Of a DNA stretch of 15,924 bases, positions 9,160 to 15,924 are shown piece by piece. Numbering within the stretch: position 1 is the first letter of the stretch; each line of letters opens with the position of its first letter. The stretch is from Jimgerdemannia flammicorona. Its lineage: Eukaryota > Mucoromycota > Endogonomycetes > Endogonales > Endogonaceae. The stretch lies in NCBI GenBank assembly GCA_003990745.1, contig RBNI01003411.1, positions 1 to 15,924 on the forward strand. Direction: 5' to 3'. A program made the translations under genes and the position numbers. Below the pieces are notes generated by a model. The model searched no databases, had not been told where the DNA came from, and saw only the letters and a program-made list of their open reading frames with translations.

Positions 9160-10690
9160 CTACAAATCCACATTCAACTCCTCCTGTGCCAAGTCCAAGT
9201 TATGTTCTGTAGCTAGTCCCTTTGCTTTAGCTTCCTGTGCCTCCAACCCTCTCAGAAGTTCAGCCAGTGCCCCATCCTCTTTCTCCTCAAAGTCCTCATG
9301 ATACTCTAGATAGACCTCTCGCCAGAGCTGCAAACCATGATTCTCTGCTCAGCAGAAGGCAGCCCACTCACCAGCAACAACTGCCAGCTCTGCCTCTCAC
9401 ACCTTATCAATCTCATATCCCTCCTCCTCTAGGAAAATTGCAAGAATCTCCACCTTCAGTGCCTCCATCACTCCATCTCCATGCAGAATCCATGCTCAAT
9501 GCCCCTCAGGCATCACATGTAGGTTCACTTCTCCCAACTCCTCAGCTGTAAGGTTATCCATCACCTTGCTCATCCACAGCAGGTTCCCCACCTCCTTCCC
9601 TCCAGGAGTCCCCAGCCACCCTACATTCAGCATCATGGTATCTGCTCCTATACTGGCAGCCTCATCCCACTCCTCCTCTGGGACATCCACCAGCTCGTCC
9701 TCACCAACCACCACCACCTGGCCCCCTTTTACCACATTGGGGACCCCAAAGTATACTCGCTGGGCCCCCTGCATTAGCACATCCTCTGCTACCCTTCTCT
9801 TCCCAACCAGGCCGCTCCTGGTAAGAGGGGGGGAGATGCTATTCAAATCCTATTCCCAGACTTCGAATGTACCATCCTCATAGGGGTCCTTGCTCAGCAC
9901 CTTCCCAGTCCCTCCCTTGTCTGCCTCCACCTCCCCTCCTCCAGTACTAGCCCAGGTGCTGGCTTTGACACCTCCAGACTCCTCAGCCCCATCCACCTTC
10001 TTCTTCACCCCTCCTTTTATACTGGCCAAAAGCTCTCTCAGCCTTATGTGCCCCTGGGCCTGCTCCCACTGCCTCTTGTCAGTGCAGATATACTTCCCCT
10101 CCACAATCTCCAGGTGCGCCAACTCTACATAGTGCTTTCATGCCTTTGCCCTCCTCTCAACCACACCACTCAACTCCTCCAGTGCTTCCAATAAGTCCTC
10201 CTCCTCCTCTTCACTCCCCTTCACCCTTGACATCTTACAGACAAATGCCCCCCACATCAATACTGAGGGCCAGTCACTTGCCTTCCCTGTGGCCTCCCTC
10301 TCTGCCAGCCTAATCCTGACATCAACATTACCCATCCTAATTGCAGTTCCCTCCCACACCTGGAAACCAATATCCACTACATCACCATACTCTGCCATCA
10401 CCTCCTCCACCCTCCTCCTCATCTCCTCCTTTGTCACTGTAGGTACTCCCTTTATCAACAGCTATACCACCCTGGGGCCCCACCTCAGGCAGTATACCAT
10501 GGGGACTACTACCTCCCCAACTGCCACTCTAGTCTTCAGCACCTCTTCCAGTGGGCCCACCTCCTCAAAGCCCACCTTAACCCCCTCCAGACCCTTCAGG
10601 AACTTCACCAAGATAGCCTCAGCCACCTGCTTTGAGATAAGCCCCAAGACCATCCTCGCTATTACTAGTAAGTCCAACAGTTTTGAGATA
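9160..10690 (-). pseudogene. LINE-2 ORF1 (RNA-binding, gag-like) with six stops
   Basis: One reading frame runs from the junction near 10,690 to a TAG at 9,160-9,162, about 510 codons, with no frameshift. Six in-frame stops break it: TAG at 10,462-10,464, TGA at 10,138-10,140, TAG at 9,850-9,852, and TGA at 9,496-9,498, 9,397-9,399 and 9,349-9,351. The four TGAs are what C-to-T change in CGA codons would give. After the first stop, LIKGVPTVTKEEMRRRVEE followed by YGDVVDIGFQ looks like the beta-alpha-beta start of an RRM-like fold. An acidic Glu run follows (about 10,190-10,210), then Gly-rich and Glu-rich segments. ORF1 proteins of LINEs bind the element RNA. I see no CCHC knuckle. The assignment rests on position before ORF2 and on the RRM-like pattern. 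Confidence 0.75.
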
Positions 10691-12052
10691 GGCATCCATT
10701 CTGGTGGCAAAGGTCGTTAGATCTTCTTCGCCATTCTTGTGAAACTTCATTTGAGACAGTTTGTTCCATGTTTCTTGTATGTAGGCTGCATTTCGGAATT
10801 TGGTCAGTAGCAAGGCCTTGTGTCCTGGGCCTGCTTCATGGTCATCCCAACCTGGTCTATTGTTGCCAGGTACTTGTCCATTGACTTGAGGGTGGGCTTC
10901 CCAGGTTACTGGGTGTTGTTCTAAGGTTCGCCAGAATTCAGCTGCTGTTCCAGTAAAGAATGTGGCTACTGTTTCCACTTGTGCTGCTGATGTGGCAAAC
11001 AGCTGTTGAAGGGTGCTATTCTGGTTGTTTGTGAGCATTCCTATAGGTACTCAGTTGTTATTCTATTGATTTGCTCGGTAGCCTGTATCAACTGCATTGA
11101 TGAAGTTTTCAATATCGCTGTTCTTTCCACTGAATGTTGGGATTCGCAAGGTCTTGGTTGGTTTGTTTTGCTCAGCAATCTGTCCTACTATTCCTGCTAG
11201 TGCTGCTAGCTGAGTGGTCAGTGCTATAATGTTGGCATCTACCATTGTGTTGACTATTGGTGGTGGGCCTGTTGGGGTAGATTCTCCTGAAGATTGTTCT
11301 GCTTGGTGGGGTTGTGGTGCTGTATGACTTGGAGTTACTTGATTCCCGGATATTAAGTCAAAGAGTCCTGTGAGAGAGGGTAAACCAAACCTCTATATAG
11401 GTGGCTGGGTTGGTTCTGGGGTTTGATCTTCTTGACCTGTGGTTCCTTGGTAGATTCCTAGGCCTGCTGTTCCTCGTTGACTATTGTCAGACTGGTAACC
11501 TGTAGAGTCTTCGTCTGACTCCCTTCCCTGATGAGATAATGTGTCCTCATACTGACTAGGTCCTTTAAAGAGGATATCTGTCTCTGGCTGAGTAGATGGA
11601 TCTGCTCCTTGTTCAGCAGTAGGGGATGGGTGGTCTGCTTGCTCATTCTCATACCTGGTTATGACAGAGGCATAGTATACAACTAGCCTATAGTAGAGAG
11701 AGGTCTTGGTTGGGGTATGATGGTATCTGTCAGAGGCAATCCACTCGGCAGCTGCTTCTCTTGCAGCAGGGGGTGAGATATAATCTAAAAAATCCTGAGT
11801 GGCTACAGTAGTAGATTCTGAGGTCCTAGTGGTTCCAATGTATCCTCGGAGGAGTTCGTAGAACCTACAGCAACTGACAATATTCCTAAGTCCTGAGTGG
11901 TATGTCCTAAAGGCCTGGTATAGATCCTTATAAGCCTGGTCAATTACAAGCTAGTGGGTCCTTGGGTCTGTGGTTTCCTGGTACCACCTGGTCCTAATGG
12001 CAAGGGCTTCTCTGGCTCTGGTTTGGAGATCCACAGTTGTTTCTGGAGGTTA
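10690..12052 (-). pseudogene. Gag of gypsy element A, one frame with internal stops
   Basis: A single minus-strand frame extends leftwards from a TAA at 12,050-12,052 to the LINE-2 junction, about 450 codons. It is interrupted by TAG 11,951-11,953, TAG 11,393-11,395, TAG 11,063-11,065 and TGA 11,051-11,053, each explainable by one transition. The N-terminal half is helical with Tyr/Arg-rich stretches (KDLYQAFRTYHSGLRN, LYYRLVVYYASVITRYE). A Pro/Gln/Ser-rich linker follows (about 11,600-11,260). The conserved capsid part comes next: LRIPTFSGKNSDIENFINAV, then TAAEFWRTLEQHP and TFATRMDAYLKTVGL (about 10,700). FSGK..DIENFI is the usual start of Ty3/gypsy Gag capsid domains. The nucleocapsid, protease and pol are cut off by LINE-2. 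The true start codon is unclear; it may lie in another frame nearer the PBS. Confidence 0.8.
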
Positions 12053-12120
12053 CTCCTGTCCAAGGTTGGTCTTGTTCCAACTTCAGGAGTGTGTTCTTTA
12101 GTGCCTTCTTGGCTGGTAAT
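12053..12120 (-). other. Leader of element A between PBS and gag
   Basis: These roughly 70 bases follow the PBS on the minus strand and end at the TAA that opens the gag frame. Two other frames are open through it, so translation might have started here and shifted frame by a later indel. No ATG clearly fits. Confidence 0.4.
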
Positions 12121-12134
12121 CCGCTGCTACCAAG
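12121..12134 (-). other. Primer binding site of element A
   Basis: The minus strand reads CTTGGTAGCAGCGG one base after the LTR end, continuing ATTACC. TGGTAGCAG plus GG fits the complement of an initiator Met tRNA 3' end. The match to the LTR-C site is 13 of 14 bases. Confidence 0.72.
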
Positions 12135-12575
12135 TTGTAATAACTCTCACTTCTATCCCTCTCTTATCCTTTGGATAATTAGGGAAGTGGACTATTACTT
12201 AGGAACTTAGTACACAATGTGTACCAAGAAGCCTTCAGTTGAGGAAGCGCTCGCTTTAAGTGGTTGTAGCGGCAGTGTCTTATCTTTCAAAGGTCTTTCT
12301 CTTGTGCCCTATTTCGAGAGTCTTGTTCTTTGCTGTGCACAGACTGAATTTGCCTTGGAATTCAGGTTCAATGGGTTTACTTAAGTCTTTGTGAATTTGT
12401 ATACCAGTCTCAGTTCTGGCAGAAGTTAGCTAGGCTTCTGGAGTTTAGTCAGAAACACTAGAGTCACTTAGATGTCATTACTAAGACTCAGGGGAATGTG
12501 TGTGTGTGGGGGGGACTTGATTCTTGTATCAAGGACTGAACTAAAACTGCTTTATTTCGGATGGAAACTGGGGGG

Positions 12576-12583
12576 TATTTATA
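12576..12583 (-). promoter_or_regulatory. TATA box of LTR-A
   Basis: TATAAATA on the element strand, within TTGTATAAATACC, is followed 19 bases on by AATAAA (12,551-12,556). LTR-B shares the longer string TGTATAAATACC, which argues for a conserved core promoter. Confidence 0.68.
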
Positions 12584-12800
12584 CAAGTTAGTCCATGATT
12601 TCTGACTAAGTATGAGTGACTAATTTGGTAACTATAATGAGGTTTGTGATCACAACCTTTGTCAGGTGGTTTTTGGTAAAGAATAACTTTGTGATCAGGA
12701 CCTCAATTACTAGGCAATGATCAGCAGCTGTGGCAACTGTTGCTGCGGTGCCGGTTATCAGGGATAAGCTAAATATCATTTTCCGCGTCGTTCGTTTGCA

Positions 12801-12875
12801 TCGTTCGTTCGTTCGTCACTCGTTATTCATATGCCGCGCTCGATCGTATGATGACGTCATCGCCGGGTCACGTGA
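12801..12875. promoter_or_regulatory. U3 enhancer-like cluster in LTR-A (TCGT repeats, CRE, E-box)
   Basis: Within the CpG-dense U3 of LTR-A are four tandem TCGT units (12,801-12,816), the 10-base palindrome ATGACGTCAT (12,851-12,860), which contains the full ATF/CREB site TGACGTCA, and the palindrome TCACGTGA (12,868-12,875), which contains an E-box CACGTG. They lie 220-300 bases upstream of the TATA box on the element strand, a normal enhancer position. In fungi, Atf1/CREB-type bZIP factors bind the first site under stress and bHLH factors bind the second. Binding here is inference. Confidence 0.6.
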
Positions 12876-12917
12876 TCGCTCGTCGTTCGTCGCGTCCCAT
12901 CTGTTCGCTCTATTACA

Positions 12918-13318
12918 ACAATCTGGTAGCAGATTCGGGTATAGAATGAGTTGGGATCTTCACTAAGTCCCTGGCAGATAGCATTGAGTTGATCCTTGAG
13001 AGCTTGCTTGATCTCTTCAGTATAATATATTATTCTGAGGAAGGTCTTTATATTGGCAAGTTTGGCTGCACCATTATCAGCAATAGTGGCTGCATTGAAC
13101 TTGTCTCTGGCAGGTCCTCTGAGACTGACTGGTAGAAGGGCCAATTGTGCATCCACACCAAGGACTCATACAGTGGTGAATTGTTCAAAGTCTTCAATGA
13201 AGGTCAGGATTGACTCTTCAGTAATATATTCATAGAATATGGGGGGATGCATTTCTATCTTGTCTTGAATTCTTATAGGGATGACTCTTGTAGTCAGGGT
13301 AGTTGTTGTGGGGGTTGT
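12918..13318 (-). pseudogene. Gag of gypsy element B, cut by LTR-A
   Basis: The minus-strand frame from the TGA at 13,319-13,321 runs leftwards to the LTR-A border, with one internal TGA at 13,166-13,168. The segments include PPIFYEYITEESILTFIEDF, then VDAQLALLPVSLRGPARDKF and GLSEDPNSFYTRI. The pattern P-x-F, FI..FE, then a hydrophobic block ending in L.GPA and later a YTR motif is that of Ty3/gypsy Gag (Retrotrans_gag). At 12,917 the frame runs straight into LTR-A, and the last codons of any ORF drawn through here are LTR sequence. Element A is therefore nested in this gene. The real start codon may lie in another frame just after the PBS. Nothing of element B downstream of this point is recognisable in the window. 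Confidence 0.75.
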
Positions 13319-13364
13319 TCATTTTTCAGCTTGAAAGTGAGGGATTCATCTTGAATCACCAGCC

Positions 13365-13378
13365 AATGGGTACCAAGT
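13365..13378 (-). other. Primer binding site of element B
   Basis: The minus strand reads ACTTGGTACCCATT right after the LTR-B end. The TGG that pairs with tRNA CCA is preserved in the same ACTTGG context as element A, but the rest differs from A and C, so a different tRNA or decay of the site is possible. Confidence 0.5.
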
Positions 13379-13607
13379 TGTCACATAGTGGTCACTGAGT
13401 CCTTCAAATATGCCAGATTCTCTTCAAGGTGTATCTCTTAAACTAACTCAAGTTTGTTATAAGCAAGTTCTTATTGGAGTACCTTCCCAATGTCTTATAG
13501 TCCTCAAACTTCTTATCTTTAACTGTCTTGTTATCTCTTAGATTGCTTGCAAGGAAGTGTGTGTAAGTGAACCAGAACTGACTTTATTTCAGAGGATATA
13601 AGAGTGG

Positions 13608-13615
13608 TATTTATA
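13608..13615 (-). promoter_or_regulatory. TATA box of LTR-B
   Basis: TATAAATA on the element strand is followed 19 bases on by AATAAA at 13,583-13,588. Layout and flanks are shared with LTR-A. Confidence 0.6.
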
Positions 13616-13752
13616 CAAAATATAATTCAATGGTTGCTAAGATATAAAGCTAAATATAAATTCCAATAACTAAAATAAAATGCCAGGACAGGAAAAACTG
13701 CTAAGTTCCAGGGTCAGCACTGATGGTTGTACAGGTTCAGGATACTGATATA

Positions 13753-13835
13753 ATTCAGTATCACATCAAAATACCAGTGCTGGCATTATTCAGTATTACA
13801 TCAAATACCAGTGCTGGCATTATTCAGTGTAATAA
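13753..13835. repeat. Tandem repeat, 34-35 bp units
   Basis: The unit ATTCAGTATNACATC...CCAGTGCTGGCATT starts at 13,753 and again at 13,788, with periods of 35 and 34; a third partial unit starts at 13,822 with ATTCAGTGTAATA. Each full unit contains CCAGTGCTGG, a near-palindrome. The position upstream of the LTR-B TATA box suggests U3 repeats. Confidence 0.8.
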
Positions 13836-13840
13836 GGGAC

Positions 13841-14722
13841 TTAGAGCAGAATGTTCAGGATTATGGAGGCTTTATCCTTATCATCAGAGGTCAGGATATC
13901 TTTGAAGGAGATGAGGTCTGCAAACATTTTGTCAAGGTCACATAGGTCATGTGTTTTGTGTGCTTCGATGTCATATGGAATAATGTCATCGCTGATGATG
14001 TCATCATGTTCAGTGGCAGGGAAATCAGGAATAAGGAGATCTAGAGCTCTCCAGTCTATGAGATTCTCTTCTACAAAATAGGGAACAAATGTGGGGTCTT
14101 GGGGAGATCTAACCTGGATGCTTGGGCCTTGGAATACTGAGATCAATTCTTGCAGGAATTGGTCTGGGTTGTCCTGAAGGATGGGATGCCAGAAGTCTTC
14201 TACTTCATTACTATTGAGGGTGATAGTAGACTGGGCTTCTGTAGCCCCCCTGACTTCTAGTGCATTGATATGGCAGGATGACAGGTCTCTGAAATCTGAG
14301 ACTCTAACATACTCCAAGTTGGAGATCATGCCTGAAGATCTGATGGATCTTCTTAGCTATCCTTGTTTTGTATATATCTATAAGAGTGGCATCTTGTAGC
14401 TCTTGAGTACTAGCCTGTGGGAACTCCTGACAGAGGAGGTTTCCTATTTCATACTCCTGCTATATTTGGAGGCATTCAGTAGTAATGGTGATCCTTGTTT
14501 CCATTTCACAGTAGTAGAGAATATAGTAATAAGAGTTACTAGTATCCAGATTGACACTAGGAGTTCTTCTTGAGTAGGTCCTCATGGCTCTTCTGATGTC
14601 TTGGAATATCCTTTCTTCAACCGAGGTACCTTGATGGTTCCTTGACCTTGAGGTTTGGCAGGCAGCAGATATTTTATTTGTAGTAAGTCTTTGGGCTATT
14701 TTGGGATTGGTAAGTCTTGTTG
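13841..14722 (-). pseudogene. Broken ORF of unknown function, possibly gag-like
   Basis: Two long open frames on the minus strand join with one frameshift near 14,304-14,329. The first runs from about 14,722 to a TAG at 14,304-14,306 with a single internal TAG (near 14,460). It contains QRLTTNKISAACQTSRS, EERIFQDIRRAMRTYSRR and SNSYYYILYYCEMETR. The second, 162 codons from 14,329 to 13,841, contains NEVEDFWHPILQDNPDQFLQ and an acidic end rich in Asp and Ile. I do not recognise a domain. The Tyr-rich block SYYYILYYCEMETR resembles LYYRLVVYYASVITRYE in the N-terminal half of gag A, so a related gag or gag-preceding ORF is my best guess, with low certainty. The end abuts LTR-B, but the LTR-B PBS shows this ORF belongs to something else. 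Confidence 0.5.
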
Positions 14723-14739
14723 GTTACTACTACTGCAGT

Positions 14740-15924
14740 TCCTTGATCCTTCTTCTATATTCCTCAAGATGCTTGTACTGTGGTCACAATGACTCACAGT
14801 TGCCGCTCCTTTCTCCGCTACCTTACCGGTCACAAGGTTTGGTAGGCAACCTTCCAAGTTCCTTTTCCACAACTTATACCCCCTCTACCTCAGGTTGGTT
14901 TGCTGTACCTGTTGCAGGACAGTGGGAGGGAGGCAATGGTGATGTGTTGCCCCTTTATCGGTGTCCGATCGGTGTCTTCTCCATTTTTTTGTGGTTTCTG
15001 GTGCCTCTGGCTGCGTCTGGGGTGTACCTGTTTTGGTGTGGCGCTTTCTTCCTTTTGCTGTCGTCAACAAGGTGTTGTCTCTGGTGTGTCATGGGCTACG
15101 TAGGGTGTCAGCCGACCTTGGGCGTCAAGTGCCAGTGTAGGTTACCTGCAGGTTATTCGGTGCCTGTGGTGGGGCCCTCTGAGCTTTGGCGAGCTTCCCA
15201 GCGAGCGTGGCGCTGGCGTAGGTGACTGCTTTTCGGGGGAGTCGGGATGGGAGGGGAGATGGCCGTCACAGATAGGAGGAAGGGCGATTACGGTGGACCA
15301 GTAGGGTGCCAGGCTGGGGGCGGTCGTTGGGGCTGGGGCAGGTGCTGCTTCAGTGGGGTCTTTTGATTGGTGCAGCGTGGTTAGGTAGTAGATGACACTC
15401 TCGGCTTCTTTTGGCAGGTAGCAGGGTGAGGCCCCAGTCATCAGGGGGGGTCGGGGGGCCCGAGGCTACCCATTTCAGGCATCTTGGCTGCACTCAACTG
15501 GAACCGGGAGCTGACACAGCAACGTGATCGAGGCCTGCAGGCTTGAGTAGTGGGGTATTGGGGGTCTCCTCCCGCCTTACGTGTAAGTCCTTTACTCACC
15601 TCAACTGGGTGAACCAGGCCCTACCCACCGTGTTGTGCTTTGATGAGGGTTTTTCTTTGCCTGTCATTCTCTTTGGGGTGGCAGAGGCTATTCTATTCAG
15701 CTTGGGCGTGGCCTTGTACATACGTTGGGTTCTCGGGTGTGCGCTTTCGGTTGTTAGCGTATGGTTGGGTTCCCCTGGTGGTAGGGAGAGCATGGTGCGC
15801 AGAATGAGGTGTGGGCCAACATAGACCCTGCTGCGCCTGGCATGGTCGAGCTGTTGGACAATAGCTAGCCTAGGTTAATGGGGGGGCAGTGCTTGGTGGG
15901 TGGTGGGGGAGGGTTTTGGCCTAT
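14740..15924. other. GC- and CpG-rich region without a recognised gene
   Basis: Base composition changes sharply near 14,740-14,800. The plus strand becomes G- and T-rich and CpGs become common. Long frames are open on both strands (for example 14,701-15,225 plus and 15,142-15,441 minus), as expected by chance in GC-rich DNA, so openness alone proves nothing. The minus frame 15,142-15,441 looks slightly more protein-like, with C-ending codons, a start GASPCYLPKEAESVIYYL and a Pro/Ala-rich middle, but no domain is recognisable. Possible splice-like motifs occur on the minus strand (GTGAGT near 15,595). It could be a host gene end, a younger element or spacer. Confidence 0.4.

Larger units (their letters stand above)
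5384..10690 (-). mobile_element. LINE-2: near full-length non-LTR retrotransposon
   Basis: The element is inserted in minus orientation. It begins on the plus strand with 23 T (5,384-5,406), the reverse of its A-tail, followed by TATAGTCACTTGGACT, the same 3' terminus as LINE-1. Reading leftwards from about 10,690 it contains ORF1 (to 9,160), a 31-base gap, and ORF2 (from 9,128) with endonuclease, RT and Cys/His tail. The total is about 5.3 kb, in the usual range for two-ORF LINEs. It is the same family as LINE-1 but clearly diverged. Both copies carry different disabling changes. The 5' end lies somewhere in 10,640-10,700, where ORF1 gives way to the gag of element A. I could not find a convincing target-site duplication by eye. 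Confidence 0.9.
12136..12917 (-). repeat. LTR-A: complete 782-bp gypsy LTR (5' LTR of element A)
   Basis: The plus-strand ends are TGTAATAACT on the left and TATTACA on the right, a perfect 7-base inverted pair starting TG and ending CA. The PBS lies immediately left, so the LTR is the upstream one of a minus-strand element whose gag follows. TATA box 12,576-12,583 and AATAAA 12,551-12,556 define U3 (right) and R/U5 (left). Right of the LTR the gag of element B starts at once, with ACAAT (12,918-12,922) as the candidate target duplication. The partner LTR is not in the window. The U3 part 12,770-12,910 has about two dozen CpGs, unlike everything to its left. A short GT/G run sits near 12,497-12,513. 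Confidence 0.85.
13379..13835 (-). repeat. LTR-B, gypsy-type LTR (right end uncertain)
   Basis: The left end is TGTCACATAG, directly beside the PBS. A TATA box (13,608-13,615, in TTTTGTATAAATACC) and AATAAA (13,583-13,588) lie on the minus strand with the same spacing as in LTR-A and LTR-C. The right end cannot be fixed: GGACA at 13,686-13,690 would pair with TGTC at the left end and give about 312 bp, while the 34/35-bp repeats to 13,822 look like U3 enhancer repeats and suggest a longer LTR. The span given is the larger option. Confidence 0.6.

Noticed and set aside
10289..10720. 143-codon plus-strand ORF
   Set aside because: It is antisense to LINE-2 ORF1, whose single minus-strand frame spans the whole region. 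The plus ORF is low-complexity Ser/Thr.
12497..12513. GT/G run as a functional element
   Set aside because: A short microsatellite-like run inside LTR-A without further support.
12914..12936. TTACAACA followed by TCTGGTAGCAGA on the plus strand looks like an LTR end plus primer binding site for a plus-strand element
   Set aside because: The same bases read as the gag B segment RICYQIV in frame on the minus strand, and the LTR-A end is fixed by its 7-base inverted pair. The resemblance is probably chance, though I cannot exclude it.
14701..15225. 174-codon plus-strand ORF with hydrophobic stretches, possibly a membrane protein
   Set aside because: The region is GC-rich and open on both strands. 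The hydrophobic runs come from T- and G-rich plus-strand composition, and no transmembrane family pattern is recognisable.

Overview
This window looks like a transposon graveyard from a eukaryotic nuclear genome, most likely a filamentous fungus. The evidence is a mix of an APE-type LINE and chromodomain Ty3/gypsy elements, eukaryotic TATA and AATAAA signals inside LTRs, and heavy C-to-T decay with very few CpG dinucleotides. The fungal assignment is inference from element type, and I cannot name the species. I see no intact gene, no tRNA or rRNA gene and no CRISPR array. Nearly everything recognisable lies on the minus strand, so the order below runs left to right while each element reads right to left.

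1 to about 3,590 is a 5'-truncated LINE copy (LINE-1). It holds part of the endonuclease, the reverse transcriptase and a C-terminal Cys/His motif, and its 3' end sits at the left edge of the window. 3,705 to 4,172 is a degenerate LTR (LTR-C) with its primer binding site on the left. 4,172 to 5,383 is AT-rich gypsy debris containing the end of a pol gene: integrase C-terminus plus chromodomain. 5,384 to about 10,690 is a second, almost full-length copy of the same LINE family (LINE-2), with a 23-base poly(T), ORF2 and ORF1, both broken.

About 10,690 to 12,917 is gypsy element A: a decayed gag, a primer binding site, and a complete 782-bp LTR (LTR-A) ending in TGTAATA/TATTACA. Element A sits inside the gag of gypsy element B (gag 12,918 to about 13,318, PBS, LTR-B from 13,379). 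From 13,841 to about 14,722 is a broken ORF of unknown identity, possibly another gag-like ORF. From about 14,740 to the end the sequence becomes GC- and CpG-rich, and I recognise no gene there.

The elements do not form a working pathway; the window records successive insertions. The clearest points are these: the catalytic Asp-Asp of LINE-1 has become Asn-Asn; three gypsy LTRs share one promoter and poly(A) layout; and the U3 of LTR-A keeps a dense CpG patch, with an ATF/CREB-type palindrome and an E-box palindrome, inside a landscape that has otherwise lost its CpGs.
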